Assembly (NCBI GenBank): GCA_041906185.1
Contig: JAYRJQ010000001.1
Coordinates: 348,329 to 412,328 of the forward strand
Reading direction: 5' to 3'
DNA from: Roseateles_B sp041906185
GTDB taxonomy: Bacteria > Pseudomonadota > Gammaproteobacteria > Burkholderiales > Burkholderiaceae_C
Length of the DNA: 64,000 bases
Below the pieces are notes generated by a model, which worked only from the letters and a program-made list of their open reading frames with translations, did no database searches and had not been told where the DNA came from. Positions 52,770-60,619 of the stretch are shown here, one piece after another (position 1 is the stretch's first letter; every line of letters begins with the position of its first letter). A program made the translations under genes and the position numbers.

Positions 52770-53532
52770 CGAAGTCTCAGCAAGGCGCAAAGCATTCACA
52801 GCAGCGGCATTTGACCTGGCGCAGCGCTACATGCAGCTGAGGCTTCAGGCCCAAGACGCCGAGAACAGGCGCAAGCGCTTTGAAACGATTGTCCAAGCCG
52901 CGCAGCAACTTCGCTTTGCGATGGAAGGCCTCAGCCTGAGCGAATTGCACGTTCTAGAGAGCGCGCAACGGGCCACACACCAAGCTTACGTTGACGACCT
53001 GGGCGATCCCCAGGGCTACAACCTCGACAAGCAGCACGAGATCTTCGACGAGCCCTGGGGGCCACGGCCTGCCAGCCGCATGCTGCAGTGGCAAGACCTG
53101 CGATGGCTGGAGCAAGCCGCCAAGTCACTGGGTGCGCCTCGCAGGCGAGGACGACCGGAGAACACGGCTGAGCGCTGGGCCGCTCGACAGTTCGTCGTGC
53201 TCTGTCATCGGCACGGCTGGACGCCGGTGCGAGTAGCTCACAGTGGGTCAGAGAAGCAGCAAGGTGATCCAAAACCCTCTGACGCGGTGACGTGCCTCGC
53301 GGCCATCTTGGTCGCTGGTGGCGAAAACGAAGTGCGTGCCAAGAGCACCGCCATGTCTGCCCTGAAGCTGCTGCGGGACAAGTTCACTCTTCTCGAATGG
53401 CCCGAGGAATCGTTCGAGCATCCTTGTATCGACACAGAGCCGACCGAGTACACGGCCAGCTTGAAAGAGCTGATCACAGATCGGCGTCATGGAGTCGGAA
53501 GCCTTCCAGACTTCACACCCAAGGGCGATTAG
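52663..53532 (+). CDS. Hypothetical protein of the integrated element
   Basis: 289 aa, soluble and helix-rich with no recognised domain. The N-terminal half is rich in Arg/Gln/Glu helices (AFDLAQRYMQLRLQAQDAENRRKRFE), possibly coiled-coil. It starts inside the integrase reading frame (ATG 52663, 107-base overlap). GC content is lower than in the core. The neighbourhood (integrase, AlpA, replication-like protein) suggests an element maintenance role, but this is a guess. Confidence 0.6.
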   Translation: MSDLRSTATACDTTALGHLERVIEAHFPRQSRHDGDEVSARRKAFTAAAFDLAQRYMQLRLQAQDAENRRKRFETIVQAAQQLRFAMEGLSLSELHVLESAQRATHQAYVDDLGDPQGYNLDKQHEIFDEPWGPRPASRMLQWQDLRWLEQAAKSLGAPRRRGRPENTAERWAARQFVVLCHRHGWTPVRVAHSGSEKQQGDPKPSDAVTCLAAILVAGGENEVRAKSTAMSALKLLRDKFTLLEWPEESFEHPCIDTEPTEYTASLKELITDRRHGVGSLPDFTPKGD

Positions 53533-53640
53533 CCTCTTTGCCAGAAATTCCCTCCAAATCGCAGCATTTGTTGTCCGTGCTTCGCGCAGCACGGCCGCGC
53601 AGCATCACCGGTGTTTTCACGATGTTTCGAGGAGCACCAC

Positions 53641-53841
53641 ATGCTGCGCGTCATCCGCATCCAAGATGTCTGCGACAAGATCGCCCTGAGCCGAACCTCT
53701 TTGTGGCGGCTGTGCAAGACCACTGACTTCCCCCGTCCCATCCAGTTAGGCGGCCGCGTGGCCGGCTTCCTGGAGCACGAGATTGACGCCTGGCTGGAGC
53801 AGCAAGCCGCCCAGCGCGACAAGCCCGAGGGGGTGAAGTGA
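53641..53841 (+). CDS. AlpA family regulator / excisionase-like
   Basis: 66 aa with a MerR-like winged HTH. The sequence reads IRIQDVCDKIALSRTSLWRLCKTTDFPRPIQLGGRVAGFLEHEIDAWLEQ, given here only as its pattern: the SRTSLWRL helix and the FPRPIQLG turn are the AlpA signature. AlpA proteins activate integrase or excision in P4-like elements. Start ATG 53641, and stop one base before the next gene's ATG. Confidence 0.88.
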   Translation: MLRVIRIQDVCDKIALSRTSLWRLCKTTDFPRPIQLGGRVAGFLEHEIDAWLEQQAAQRDKPEGVK

Positions 53842-53842
53842 A

Positions 53843-54877
53843 ATGGGGCGCCAACGCACTGTCAACGACCATGGGTTCTGGCACAGCCCGCTGCTGCAAG
53901 GCTGCACGACCGAGGACAAGGTGGCGCTGCTGCACCTGCTCACCTGCCCATCGTCCAACGTGATTGGCGCATATTCGTTGATGCCGAAGATCGCCGCTGT
54001 CGAGATCGGATGGTCGCCAGACCAATGGCTGCAGGTGGTCGACCGGTTGAGAGCGGAGGACCTGGTGTGGTTCGAGCCCCTTCGCATGTTCGTCTGGGTC
54101 CGGGTCTGGTGGCACCACAACCAAGCCAGCCAAACCCTCGGTCCCAAGCTCAGGTCACGCACGCTGGAGAACATCAAGTTGCTCCCCGACGCGTGGCGCG
54201 AGCCCTTCCTGGAGGCCTACAAGGCAAGGCTGAGCGAGGAACATCGCCAGTTGCTCGATGCGCTGCTGGGTGGCCATTGCCCTGCAGAAGTGCCATCGGT
54301 ACCGTATGGATACGGTATCAATAGGTCATCCGACTTTGGCTGCCCTAACGCTAACGCTAAAACTAACTTCAACGTAACGCCAACGCTAGCTGGGCAGGCC
54401 GCATCGTCTGTGGATAAGTCGGGCATCCCCGAGGCAAGCCAGGCCGTCGTGTTGGAAGCCATTGCCAAAGCCCAGCGCAGAGGCGTCGCCAAGGCAGACA
54501 CTCAAACCATCCTCGAGGCAGTCGGCAAGCAGTACCAATCCGGCCGCCCACTGAAAGACCCAGCCGCCTATGCCTACGCAGTGGCAGAGGGGTTGACGCT
54601 GGCCAATCGGCACAGCCCCCTTCCCTCCCCAGCCACAAGCGACGAACTGGCCGCTTGGCAAGGGCGCTGCTACTGCTGGCCATCCGGAGCACCCACGGAC
54701 TTCATCCAAATCCAGGCAGACGGGCAATACGTGCAACACATCGTTGGCAAAGACGTCGCCCAACCTCGATACGGTCGCTTGGGACAAAGCCCGCTTCTTG
54801 AAGCACTTCGGGCGGACAAAGTTCGAGAGGTGACCGTCGAGACGTTTCTCAGCGTGATCCAAGGCAGACAGCCATGA
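53843..54877 (+). CDS. Replication-like DNA-binding protein of the element
   Basis: 344 aa. The N-terminal 120 residues (DHGFWHSPLLQGCTTEDKVALLHLLTCP, then WLQVVDRLRAEDLVWFE) have a winged-helix look, like N-terminal domains of phage O-type or plasmid replication proteins. A spacer near 165-190 is encoded by a palindrome and AACGCTA repeats (54300-54389). The C-terminal half is unrecognised. Its start is one base after the alpA stop, and its stop overlaps the next gene's ATG by 4 bases. Replication function is inference from layout. Confidence 0.5.
   Translation: MGRQRTVNDHGFWHSPLLQGCTTEDKVALLHLLTCPSSNVIGAYSLMPKIAAVEIGWSPDQWLQVVDRLRAEDLVWFEPLRMFVWVRVWWHHNQASQTLGPKLRSRTLENIKLLPDAWREPFLEAYKARLSEEHRQLLDALLGGHCPAEVPSVPYGYGINRSSDFGCPNANAKTNFNVTPTLAGQAASSVDKSGIPEASQAVVLEAIAKAQRRGVAKADTQTILEAVGKQYQSGRPLKDPAAYAYAVAEGLTLANRHSPLPSPATSDELAAWQGRCYCWPSGAPTDFIQIQADGQYVQHIVGKDVAQPRYGRLGQSPLLEALRADKVREVTVETFLSVIQGRQP
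54300..54389. other. Putative origin-like iteron region inside the replication-like gene
   Basis: An 18-base palindrome TACCGTATGGATACGGTA (54300-54317) is followed 28 bases on by an AT-leaning block with repeated TAACGCTA, AACTAAC, AACGTAACG and CAACGCTAG (54346-54389). Repeats inside a replication initiator gene resemble phage O-type origins. Confidence 0.4.
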
Positions 54878-55938
54878 ATCAAGATGCCGACAGGTTGCAT
54901 GCCATCGCCAGGGCATGCCTGGACATTCTCCCCATCGCCCTGCCACAAACGCCGCCCACAGATCTCTCACTTCGAACGGAAGCCGACTACCTGCGGACGA
55001 CCGAGGTGCTCATGGCCCGTGCAGACGGCATCCCAGGCGCTTTGGCAAAAGCTGTGCAGGCCACCCAGAGCCCCAGAACCATTCACAAACGCATCGCCGC
55101 ACTTCGCTTCGCGTGCCGGCAATTGGTCAGCCAACACCTCGACATTCGCTCCCAGGAACGCGACATCGACTGGCACAAGCTGGCGACTGTGCTGACTCAG
55201 CTTCACGCCATGCTTCGTGCTTTGGTGACCTTGAGCGAACAGGGCATGACGCAGCCCCGACGCAAGCGCCGCAGCAAGCGTCAAGTGCTGAAGGGCTTGC
55301 TACCGAGCTGGCGCGAGCAGCTGTGCGCACGGGGCTCAAGGGGCAAGTACGCCGATGCCCTGCTGACCTCAGCGCTCACCGGCGCCAGGCCAGGCGAACT
55401 GGTCAGAGGCATCACCACATGGCTCCAGCTTGACGAAGAACTTGGCATCGAAACCCTGTGCTTCCACGTGCATGGCCTGAAGGTCAAAGAACGGCAGGGG
55501 CAGCGCTTCCGTTTCATGGCATTCGCCGCAGAGGACTCGCACCCGCTGGTGGCAAGCATGGTCAAACGGCTCAACGCATTGCCCGGCAAGCGGCTTGAGG
55601 TGAAGGTGACCAGCCCAGGCAACTTCACGGTGGAGGTACAGCGCCTCGCTCGGTCGCTTTGGCCCGACCATGGCCAAGCTATCACCGCCACCTGCTTCCG
55701 CCACCAATGGAGCGCGGATGTGAAGGCCACCGGCGATGCCGATGCTGCCAGCCGAGGGCTTGGGCACCGAAGCGTCAAAACTCGGAAGTACTACGGCACC
55801 GCGCATCAGGCTCGGCATAGGCATGCCGTGCGCCCCGTGCGAATCGAGGCTGACTTGCCCCTGAGGGCATTGCCCGCACGAGCGCGGCCAATCGCACCGA
55901 CTCACATCAACTCAAAGCATGTAGCGGAAATGGGGTAA
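54874..55938 (+). CDS. Second tyrosine recombinase-like protein of the element
   Basis: 354 aa. The C-terminal 190 residues show the pattern of a tyrosine recombinase: Arg172 in TGARPGEL, a basic beta-hairpin (KVKERQGQRFRFMAF), FRHQ at 275-278, GLGHRS with His298, and Tyr306/Tyr307 in RKYYGTA. The N-terminal 150 residues are unrecognised. Thus R-K-H-x-x-H-Y positions look present, though RH in place of HxxR is atypical. It may be an active recombinase, a relaxed relative or a domesticated DNA-binding protein. It overlaps the upstream gene by 4 bases. Confidence 0.6.
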   Translation: MNQDADRLHAIARACLDILPIALPQTPPTDLSLRTEADYLRTTEVLMARADGIPGALAKAVQATQSPRTIHKRIAALRFACRQLVSQHLDIRSQERDIDWHKLATVLTQLHAMLRALVTLSEQGMTQPRRKRRSKRQVLKGLLPSWREQLCARGSRGKYADALLTSALTGARPGELVRGITTWLQLDEELGIETLCFHVHGLKVKERQGQRFRFMAFAAEDSHPLVASMVKRLNALPGKRLEVKVTSPGNFTVEVQRLARSLWPDHGQAITATCFRHQWSADVKATGDADAASRGLGHRSVKTRKYYGTAHQARHRHAVRPVRIEADLPLRALPARARPIAPTHINSKHVAEMG

Positions 55939-55999
55939 TTGCAGCCTTATTGGGGTAATGAGTATCGAAAATGCCCTCATGTGCTGTAGCATTACCCCA
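55931..55999 (+). promoter_or_regulatory. Probable operator repeats upstream of the Fic gene
   Basis: TGGGGTAAT at 55931-55939 and 55951-55959 (direct, 20 bases apart) and ATTACCCCA at 55991-55999 (inverted). The last copy is 26 bases before the Fic start. The first includes the stop codon of the upstream recombinase-like gene. Confidence 0.65.
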
Positions 56000-56024
56000 T
56001 TCTTTCGTACCCGGATGCTGCTGC

Positions 56025-57089
56025 ATGCAATCACTCTCGCCAGACTACCTCGCCCAGCTGCGCTTCGACGCGCAGCAGCTGGCGACCCTGCGCGCCCTGG
56101 GTGAGTACAGGGGCAAGCAGCAGCTCTTCGTGGCGCAGTCGCCGGAGGTCTTGAGCGACCTGCGGCAAGTGGCAGTGGTCGAGTCCACCGAGTCGTCGAA
56201 CCGCCTGGAAGGCGTGGTCGTCGCCGCGCACCGGCTCAAGTCATTGGTGCTCAAGAATGCCACGCCGCAAAGCCGTTCCGAGCAAGAGGTGGCAGGCTAC
56301 CGCGATGCCCTCGGTCTGATCCATGAGAGCGGCGAGCAGATGCCGTTTTCCGAAGGCACGGTCCTGCAGCTGCACGGCATGCTGTACCGCTACATGCCGC
56401 AACCAGGCGGGCGCTGGAAGGCCACCAACAACGACATCGTCGAGCGCCACCCCGATGGCAGCTCACGCATCCGCGCTCAATCGGTTGCCGCGCACCTCAC
56501 GCCCATCGCGATGGCGGACCTGATCGCGCGCTACCGCTTGGCCTTGGATCAGCACTTGGCAGACCCCTTGGTGCTGGTGCCGCTGGCCATCCTCGACTTC
56601 CTGTGCATCCACCCCTTCCCGGATGGCAACGGCCGCATGGCACGGCTGCTCACCCTGCAGCTGCTCTATCACTTCGACTATGCAGTGGGCCGCTTCATCA
56701 GCCTAGAGCGCATCTTCGAAGAGTCGAAGGAAAGCTACTACGAAACGCTGGAAGCCAGCTCCCAGGGCTGGCACGAGGCCGCACACGACATCGCCCCGTG
56801 GCTCGATTACTTCTGGGGCGCACTGCTGCGCGCCTACAAGGAATTTGAAGAGCGCGTGGGCACTATCGAGCGAGGCCGTGGCGCCAAGGGCGACCGCGTT
56901 CGCTCTGGAATCCTCAAACGCCAACTGCCGTTCTCCATCTCGGAGATCGAAGAAGCCTGCCCCGGCATCAGCCGCGACATGGTGCGCGTCGTCTTGCGCG
57001 CCATGAAGTCCGAGGGCCTGATTGCCCCCACAGGCAAGGGCCGCGCCGCGAAATGGATCAAGCTAGAGCCAGGGGGCTCCACCGACTGA
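56025..57089 (+). CDS. Fic family protein with C-terminal winged HTH
   Basis: 354-aa AMP/phosphate-transferring enzyme. The core motif HPFPDGNGRMAR is at about 196-207 and complete, with the catalytic His. An N-terminal inhibitory helix motif SSNRLEG (about 57-63, SxxxEG) fits class II Fic proteins, which are self-inhibited. The C-terminal part (SISEIEEACPGISRDMVRVVLRAMKSEGLI) is a winged HTH. Self-regulation through the TGGGGTAAT repeats upstream is likely. Start ATG 56025. It precedes the RM genes and may protect the element or act as a toxin-like defence gene. Confidence 0.9.
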   Translation: MQSLSPDYLAQLRFDAQQLATLRALGEYRGKQQLFVAQSPEVLSDLRQVAVVESTESSNRLEGVVVAAHRLKSLVLKNATPQSRSEQEVAGYRDALGLIHESGEQMPFSEGTVLQLHGMLYRYMPQPGGRWKATNNDIVERHPDGSSRIRAQSVAAHLTPIAMADLIARYRLALDQHLADPLVLVPLAILDFLCIHPFPDGNGRMARLLTLQLLYHFDYAVGRFISLERIFEESKESYYETLEASSQGWHEAAHDIAPWLDYFWGALLRAYKEFEERVGTIERGRGAKGDRVRSGILKRQLPFSISEIEEACPGISRDMVRVVLRAMKSEGLIAPTGKGRAAKWIKLEPGGSTD

Positions 57090-57427
57090 GATGTCGGAAT
57101 GTCAGGCTAGTGTGCCTATTTGGTCAGCCACCCGACGCAAACACCGAGTTGGCTGGACGACTCCCAGCGCCCGAGGGGCTTTGGCGACCGAATACAGATA
57201 AGCAAACAGAAGGGAAAGAGAAGAAACATATGACGAAAGCACAGCATACGCGAAGAGCTTTGCCACTAGCGGCTCTGACAGCTCGGACGTGAGCCGATAG
57301 GGTCCTCGTCTCTGCGGGACGGTGGCTCGGCGTGAGCACAGCACTTGGACTGATCTGAATTGCCCCAGGTCGCCGTGAAGCACTTTGCCCAGCCAGGCCA
57401 GACATTGAAATCAACAAGGCAAGAGAA
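57090..57427. other. Spacer between Fic and hsdM
   Basis: 338 bases, AT-richer than the core. It contains no convincing gene; a 20-codon frame after GAAGAAACAT at 57231 is too short to support. It must hold the hsdM promoter. TGAATTGCCCC at about 57357 resembles the IS end at 63874 but nothing around it matches. Confidence 0.45.
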
Positions 57428-58987
57428 ATGACAAGTACCGAACAACGCGCTGAACTGCAGCGCCGAATCTGGCAGATCGCCAACGATGTCCGCGGCGCCG
57501 TCGACGGCTGGGACTTCAAGCAATACGTGCTGGGATCTTTGTTCTACCGCTTCATCAGCGAGAACTTCACCGACTACATCAGCGGCGGCGATGCCAGCGT
57601 GGACTACGCCGCCATGGCTGACGATGACGAGCACATCGAGGCCGCCAAAGACGATGCCATCAAGACCAAGGGTTACTTCATCTACCCCAGCCAGCTGTTC
57701 GTGAACGTGGCCGCCACGGCCAACACCAACGAGAGCCTGAACACCGACCTGGCCAACATCTTCAAGGCCATCGAATCCTCGGCCCTGGGCTACCCCTCCG
57801 AGCGCGACATCAAAGGCCTGTTCGCCGACTTCGACACCACCAGCAACCGCCTAGGCAACACCGTCAAAGACAAGAACTCACGCTTGGCGGCCGTGCTCAA
57901 AGGCGTGGCCGAGCTGGACTTTGGTGACTTCGACGCCAGCCACATCGACCTGTTCGGCGATGCCTACGAGTTCTTGATCTCCAACTACGCGGCCAATGCG
58001 GGCAAGTCAGGCGGCGAGTTCTTCACGCCGCAGCATGTGTCCAAGCTGATTGCGCAGCTGGCCATGCACAAGCAAACCAGCGTCAACAAGATCTACGACC
58101 CGGCCTGCGGCTCGGGCTCGCTGCTCTTGCAAGCCAAAAAGCACTTTGACCAGCACCTGATCGAAGACGGCTTCTTCGGGCAAGAAATCAACCACACCAC
58201 GTACAACCTGGCGCGGATGAACATGTTCTTGCACAACGTGAACTACGACAAGTTCAACATCACGCTTGGCAACACGCTGGAAGACCCGCACTTTGCCGAA
58301 GACCGCCCCTTTGACGCCATCGTCTCCAACCCGCCCTATTCGGTGAAGTGGATTGGCAGCGACGACCCCACGCTGATCAACGACGAGCGCTTTGCCCCGG
58401 CCGGTGTGCTCGCGCCCAAATCCAAGGCCGACTTCGCCTTTGTGCTGCACGCGCTGTACTACCTCTCGGCCAAGGGCCGCGCGGCCATCGTGTGCTTCCC
58501 CGGCATCTTCTACCGGGGGGGCGCAGAGCAAAAAATCCGCCAGTACCTGGTGGACAACAACTACGTGGAAAGCGTGATCTCGCTCGCCCCCAATCTGTTC
58601 TTTGGCACCACCATCGCCGTGAACATTCTGGTGCTGGCCAAGAACAAGAAAGACACCACCACCCAGTTCATTGACGCCAGCAGCCTGTTCAAGAAAGAGA
58701 CCAACAACAACGTGCTGCTGGATGCTCACATCGAGCAGATCATGGCCGTGTTCGACAGCAAGGCCAACGTCGAGCACTTCGCCAAGTCCGTGCCGCTGGA
58801 GCAGGTGGCGGCGAACGACTACAACCTGTCGGTCAGCAGCTATGTCGAGGCCAAAGACACCCGCGAGGTGGTGAACATCACCAAGCTCAACGCCGATTTG
58901 AAAACGACCGTGGCCAACATCGACAAATTGCGCAAGGACATCGATGACATCGTGGCGGAGATTGAGGGCGGGGGGTTGGAGGCATGA
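57428..58987 (+). CDS. hsdM: Type I restriction-modification methyltransferase subunit HsdM (type IC)
   Basis: 519-aa N6-adenine methyltransferase. The N-terminal domain (about 1-150, RRIWQIANDVRGAVDGWDFKQYVLG) is followed by SAM motif DPACGSGSLLLQ at about 224-235 and catalytic NPPY at 301-304. The C-terminal helices bind HsdS. Sequence resembles the EcoR124 family. It overlaps hsdS by 4 bases (ATGA). Confidence 0.95.
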   Translation: MTSTEQRAELQRRIWQIANDVRGAVDGWDFKQYVLGSLFYRFISENFTDYISGGDASVDYAAMADDDEHIEAAKDDAIKTKGYFIYPSQLFVNVAATANTNESLNTDLANIFKAIESSALGYPSERDIKGLFADFDTTSNRLGNTVKDKNSRLAAVLKGVAELDFGDFDASHIDLFGDAYEFLISNYAANAGKSGGEFFTPQHVSKLIAQLAMHKQTSVNKIYDPACGSGSLLLQAKKHFDQHLIEDGFFGQEINHTTYNLARMNMFLHNVNYDKFNITLGNTLEDPHFAEDRPFDAIVSNPPYSVKWIGSDDPTLINDERFAPAGVLAPKSKADFAFVLHALYYLSAKGRAAIVCFPGIFYRGGAEQKIRQYLVDNNYVESVISLAPNLFFGTTIAVNILVLAKNKKDTTTQFIDASSLFKKETNNNVLLDAHIEQIMAVFDSKANVEHFAKSVPLEQVAANDYNLSVSSYVEAKDTREVVNITKLNADLKTTVANIDKLRKDIDDIVAEIEGGGLEA

Positions 58988-60129
58988 GCGGTCTGAAGTT
59001 TATGCACGAGCTGTTCGACGGGGTTGAAGTAACCTGGATGCCACTTGGAGACGTAGTTGAATTCAAGCGCGGCGAACAACTAAAACCAATCGACATTGCT
59101 CCTGGGATCTATCCAATAGTTACCGCCAGCAAAACAGAAGTTGGCTCACATTCAAAGTGGAACTTCGGCCCTATTAGTGTCACCGTGACTTCTCATGGAG
59201 CATACGCTGGCCACGTCAACTACTGGCCAACCCCAATTTGGCTGGCCAATAACGTATTCCTTCTTTCGCCAATCATTAAGATTAACCAAAGATATCTATA
59301 TTTCTTCCTAAAAAGCAACGAGTTAAAGATTCAAGGCCTAGCAAAGGGCGGAGGAGTCCCCTATTTCAACACAAGGGATCTCGCACCGCTTTTGATCCCC
59401 ATCCCCTGCCCCGACAACCCCAAAAAATCGCTTGAAATCCAAGCCGAAATCGTCCGCATCCTGGACGCCTTCACCGAGCTGACCGCCGAGCTGACCGCCG
59501 AGCTGACCGCCGAGCTGACCGCCAGGAAAAAACAATACAACCACTATCGGGATCGGTTGTTGAGTTTTGAAGATGGCGAGGTGGAGTGGAGGACGTTAGG
59601 GGATATGACACTTATTAAGACTGGTCAATCCGTAAACAAGCAAATTATTTCCGATAATCCAGGCGCCTACCCTGTCATAAATAGCGGAAAGGATCCACTT
59701 GGATTCATTGCCGAATGGAACGTAAGCGATGATCCTATAGGCATCACTTCACGGGGTGCCGGAGTGGGCTCCATCACCTGGGCCGAGGGGAAGTACTTTC
59801 GTGGAAATCTGAACTATTCGGCCACCATTCGCAACAAGGCTACACTTCGAATTAGGTATCTCTATCACCTGTTGCAAAAGATGCAGCCTGAAATTCAAGC
59901 GCTGTGCACTTACGATGGAATTCCTGCGCTGAATGCGGGCAGCTTGAAAGAGCTGCTCATTCCGATTCCTAAGCCATCGGAACAAGATCGAATCGTCGCC
60001 ATCCTCGACAAGTTCGACGCCCTCACCAATTCCCTCGCCGAAGGCTTACCCCGCGAAATCGAGCTACGCCAAAAGCAATACGCCTACTACCGCGATCTGC
60101 TGCTGAGTTTCCCGAAGCCTGAAGCCTGA
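58984..60129 (+). CDS. hsdS: Type I RM specificity subunit HsdS with TAEL linker repeats
   Basis: 381 aa. Two target-recognition domains (about 15-150 and 205-345), each followed by a conserved helix. The domains are strongly AT-rich compared with the helices, as is usual for horizontally swapped TRDs. The central conserved helix ends in four TAEL-type repeats (TELTAELTAELTAELTA, about 164-180), encoded by four perfect 12-bp units (59476-59523). In EcoR124I/II two versus three copies change the spacer between the half-sites. Overlaps hsdM by 4 bases. Confidence 0.93.
   Translation: MSGLKFMHELFDGVEVTWMPLGDVVEFKRGEQLKPIDIAPGIYPIVTASKTEVGSHSKWNFGPISVTVTSHGAYAGHVNYWPTPIWLANNVFLLSPIIKINQRYLYFFLKSNELKIQGLAKGGGVPYFNTRDLAPLLIPIPCPDNPKKSLEIQAEIVRILDAFTELTAELTAELTAELTARKKQYNHYRDRLLSFEDGEVEWRTLGDMTLIKTGQSVNKQIISDNPGAYPVINSGKDPLGFIAEWNVSDDPIGITSRGAGVGSITWAEGKYFRGNLNYSATIRNKATLRIRYLYHLLQKMQPEIQALCTYDGIPALNAGSLKELLIPIPKPSEQDRIVAILDKFDALTNSLAEGLPREIELRQKQYAYYRDLLLSFPKPEA
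59476..59523 (+). repeat. Four perfect 12-bp tandem repeats in the hsdS linker
   Basis: GAGCTGACCGCC repeated four times, each encoding ELTA. They lie between the two TRDs, at the place where the EcoR124 family varies repeat number. Confidence 0.95.
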
Positions 60130-60187
60130 CCCGCACCACGGGGCCACGGCACGCGCCGCCTGCCCCGAGTCGCCCCCAAGGAACTGC

Positions 60188-60571
60188 ATGTCCCAGCACC
60201 CCCTCAGCTTGAGCGACCAAAGCACTGGGTTTCTGCTCTACACCGCGTCCAACGGCAGCATCAAGGTGGAAGTGCTGCTCGGCAACGAAACCATTTGGTT
60301 GACGCAAAAGCGCATGGCGGAGTTGTTTGGTGTGGGTGTGCCGGCCGTCTCCAAGCACCTCAAAAACATCTTTGACAGCGGCCAACTTCAGGAAGAACGG
60401 GTTATTTCCATTTTGGAAACAAGCACTGCACACGGTGCGGTGGAGGGGCTGACGCAGCTGGTTGACCACGGCAAGCTCGATGCGGCGATGCAGCGTTGCG
60501 CGAAATTCGGCCTCGCACGCGGCTGTAAACGAGCACGACACATACAAGGTACAGCAGCGCCTCGCATCTGA
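60188..60571 (+). pseudogene. RhuM family gene remnant
   Basis: The first 80 codons (STGFLLYTASNGSIKVEVLL, IWLTQKRMAELFGV, ISILETSTAHGA) match the N-terminus of RhuM/virulence-type proteins, normally about 300 aa. After codon 87 the sequence leaves the family and stops at 128. Another frame just after it (60521-60622, reading VNEHDTYKVQQRLASDLDRK and ending at a stop) looks like the C-terminal tail of a different gene. So a deletion fused two remnants between hsdS and hsdR. Confidence 0.75.
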
Positions 60572-60619
60572 CTTGGACCGCAAGGTGACGCAGCTGCTGA
60601 AGCGAAACAGGGAGGAAGA

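Noticed and set aside
57355..57375. TGAATTGCCCCAGG as a second IS end that would make a composite element around the RM genes
   Set aside because: Only about 10 bases resemble the end at 63874, the orientation is the same as at the other end, and no transposase sequence lies beside it.
59476..59523. 12-bp tandem repeats as a CRISPR or sequencing artefact
   Set aside because: They are contiguous, in frame, and at the known variable linker of HsdS.
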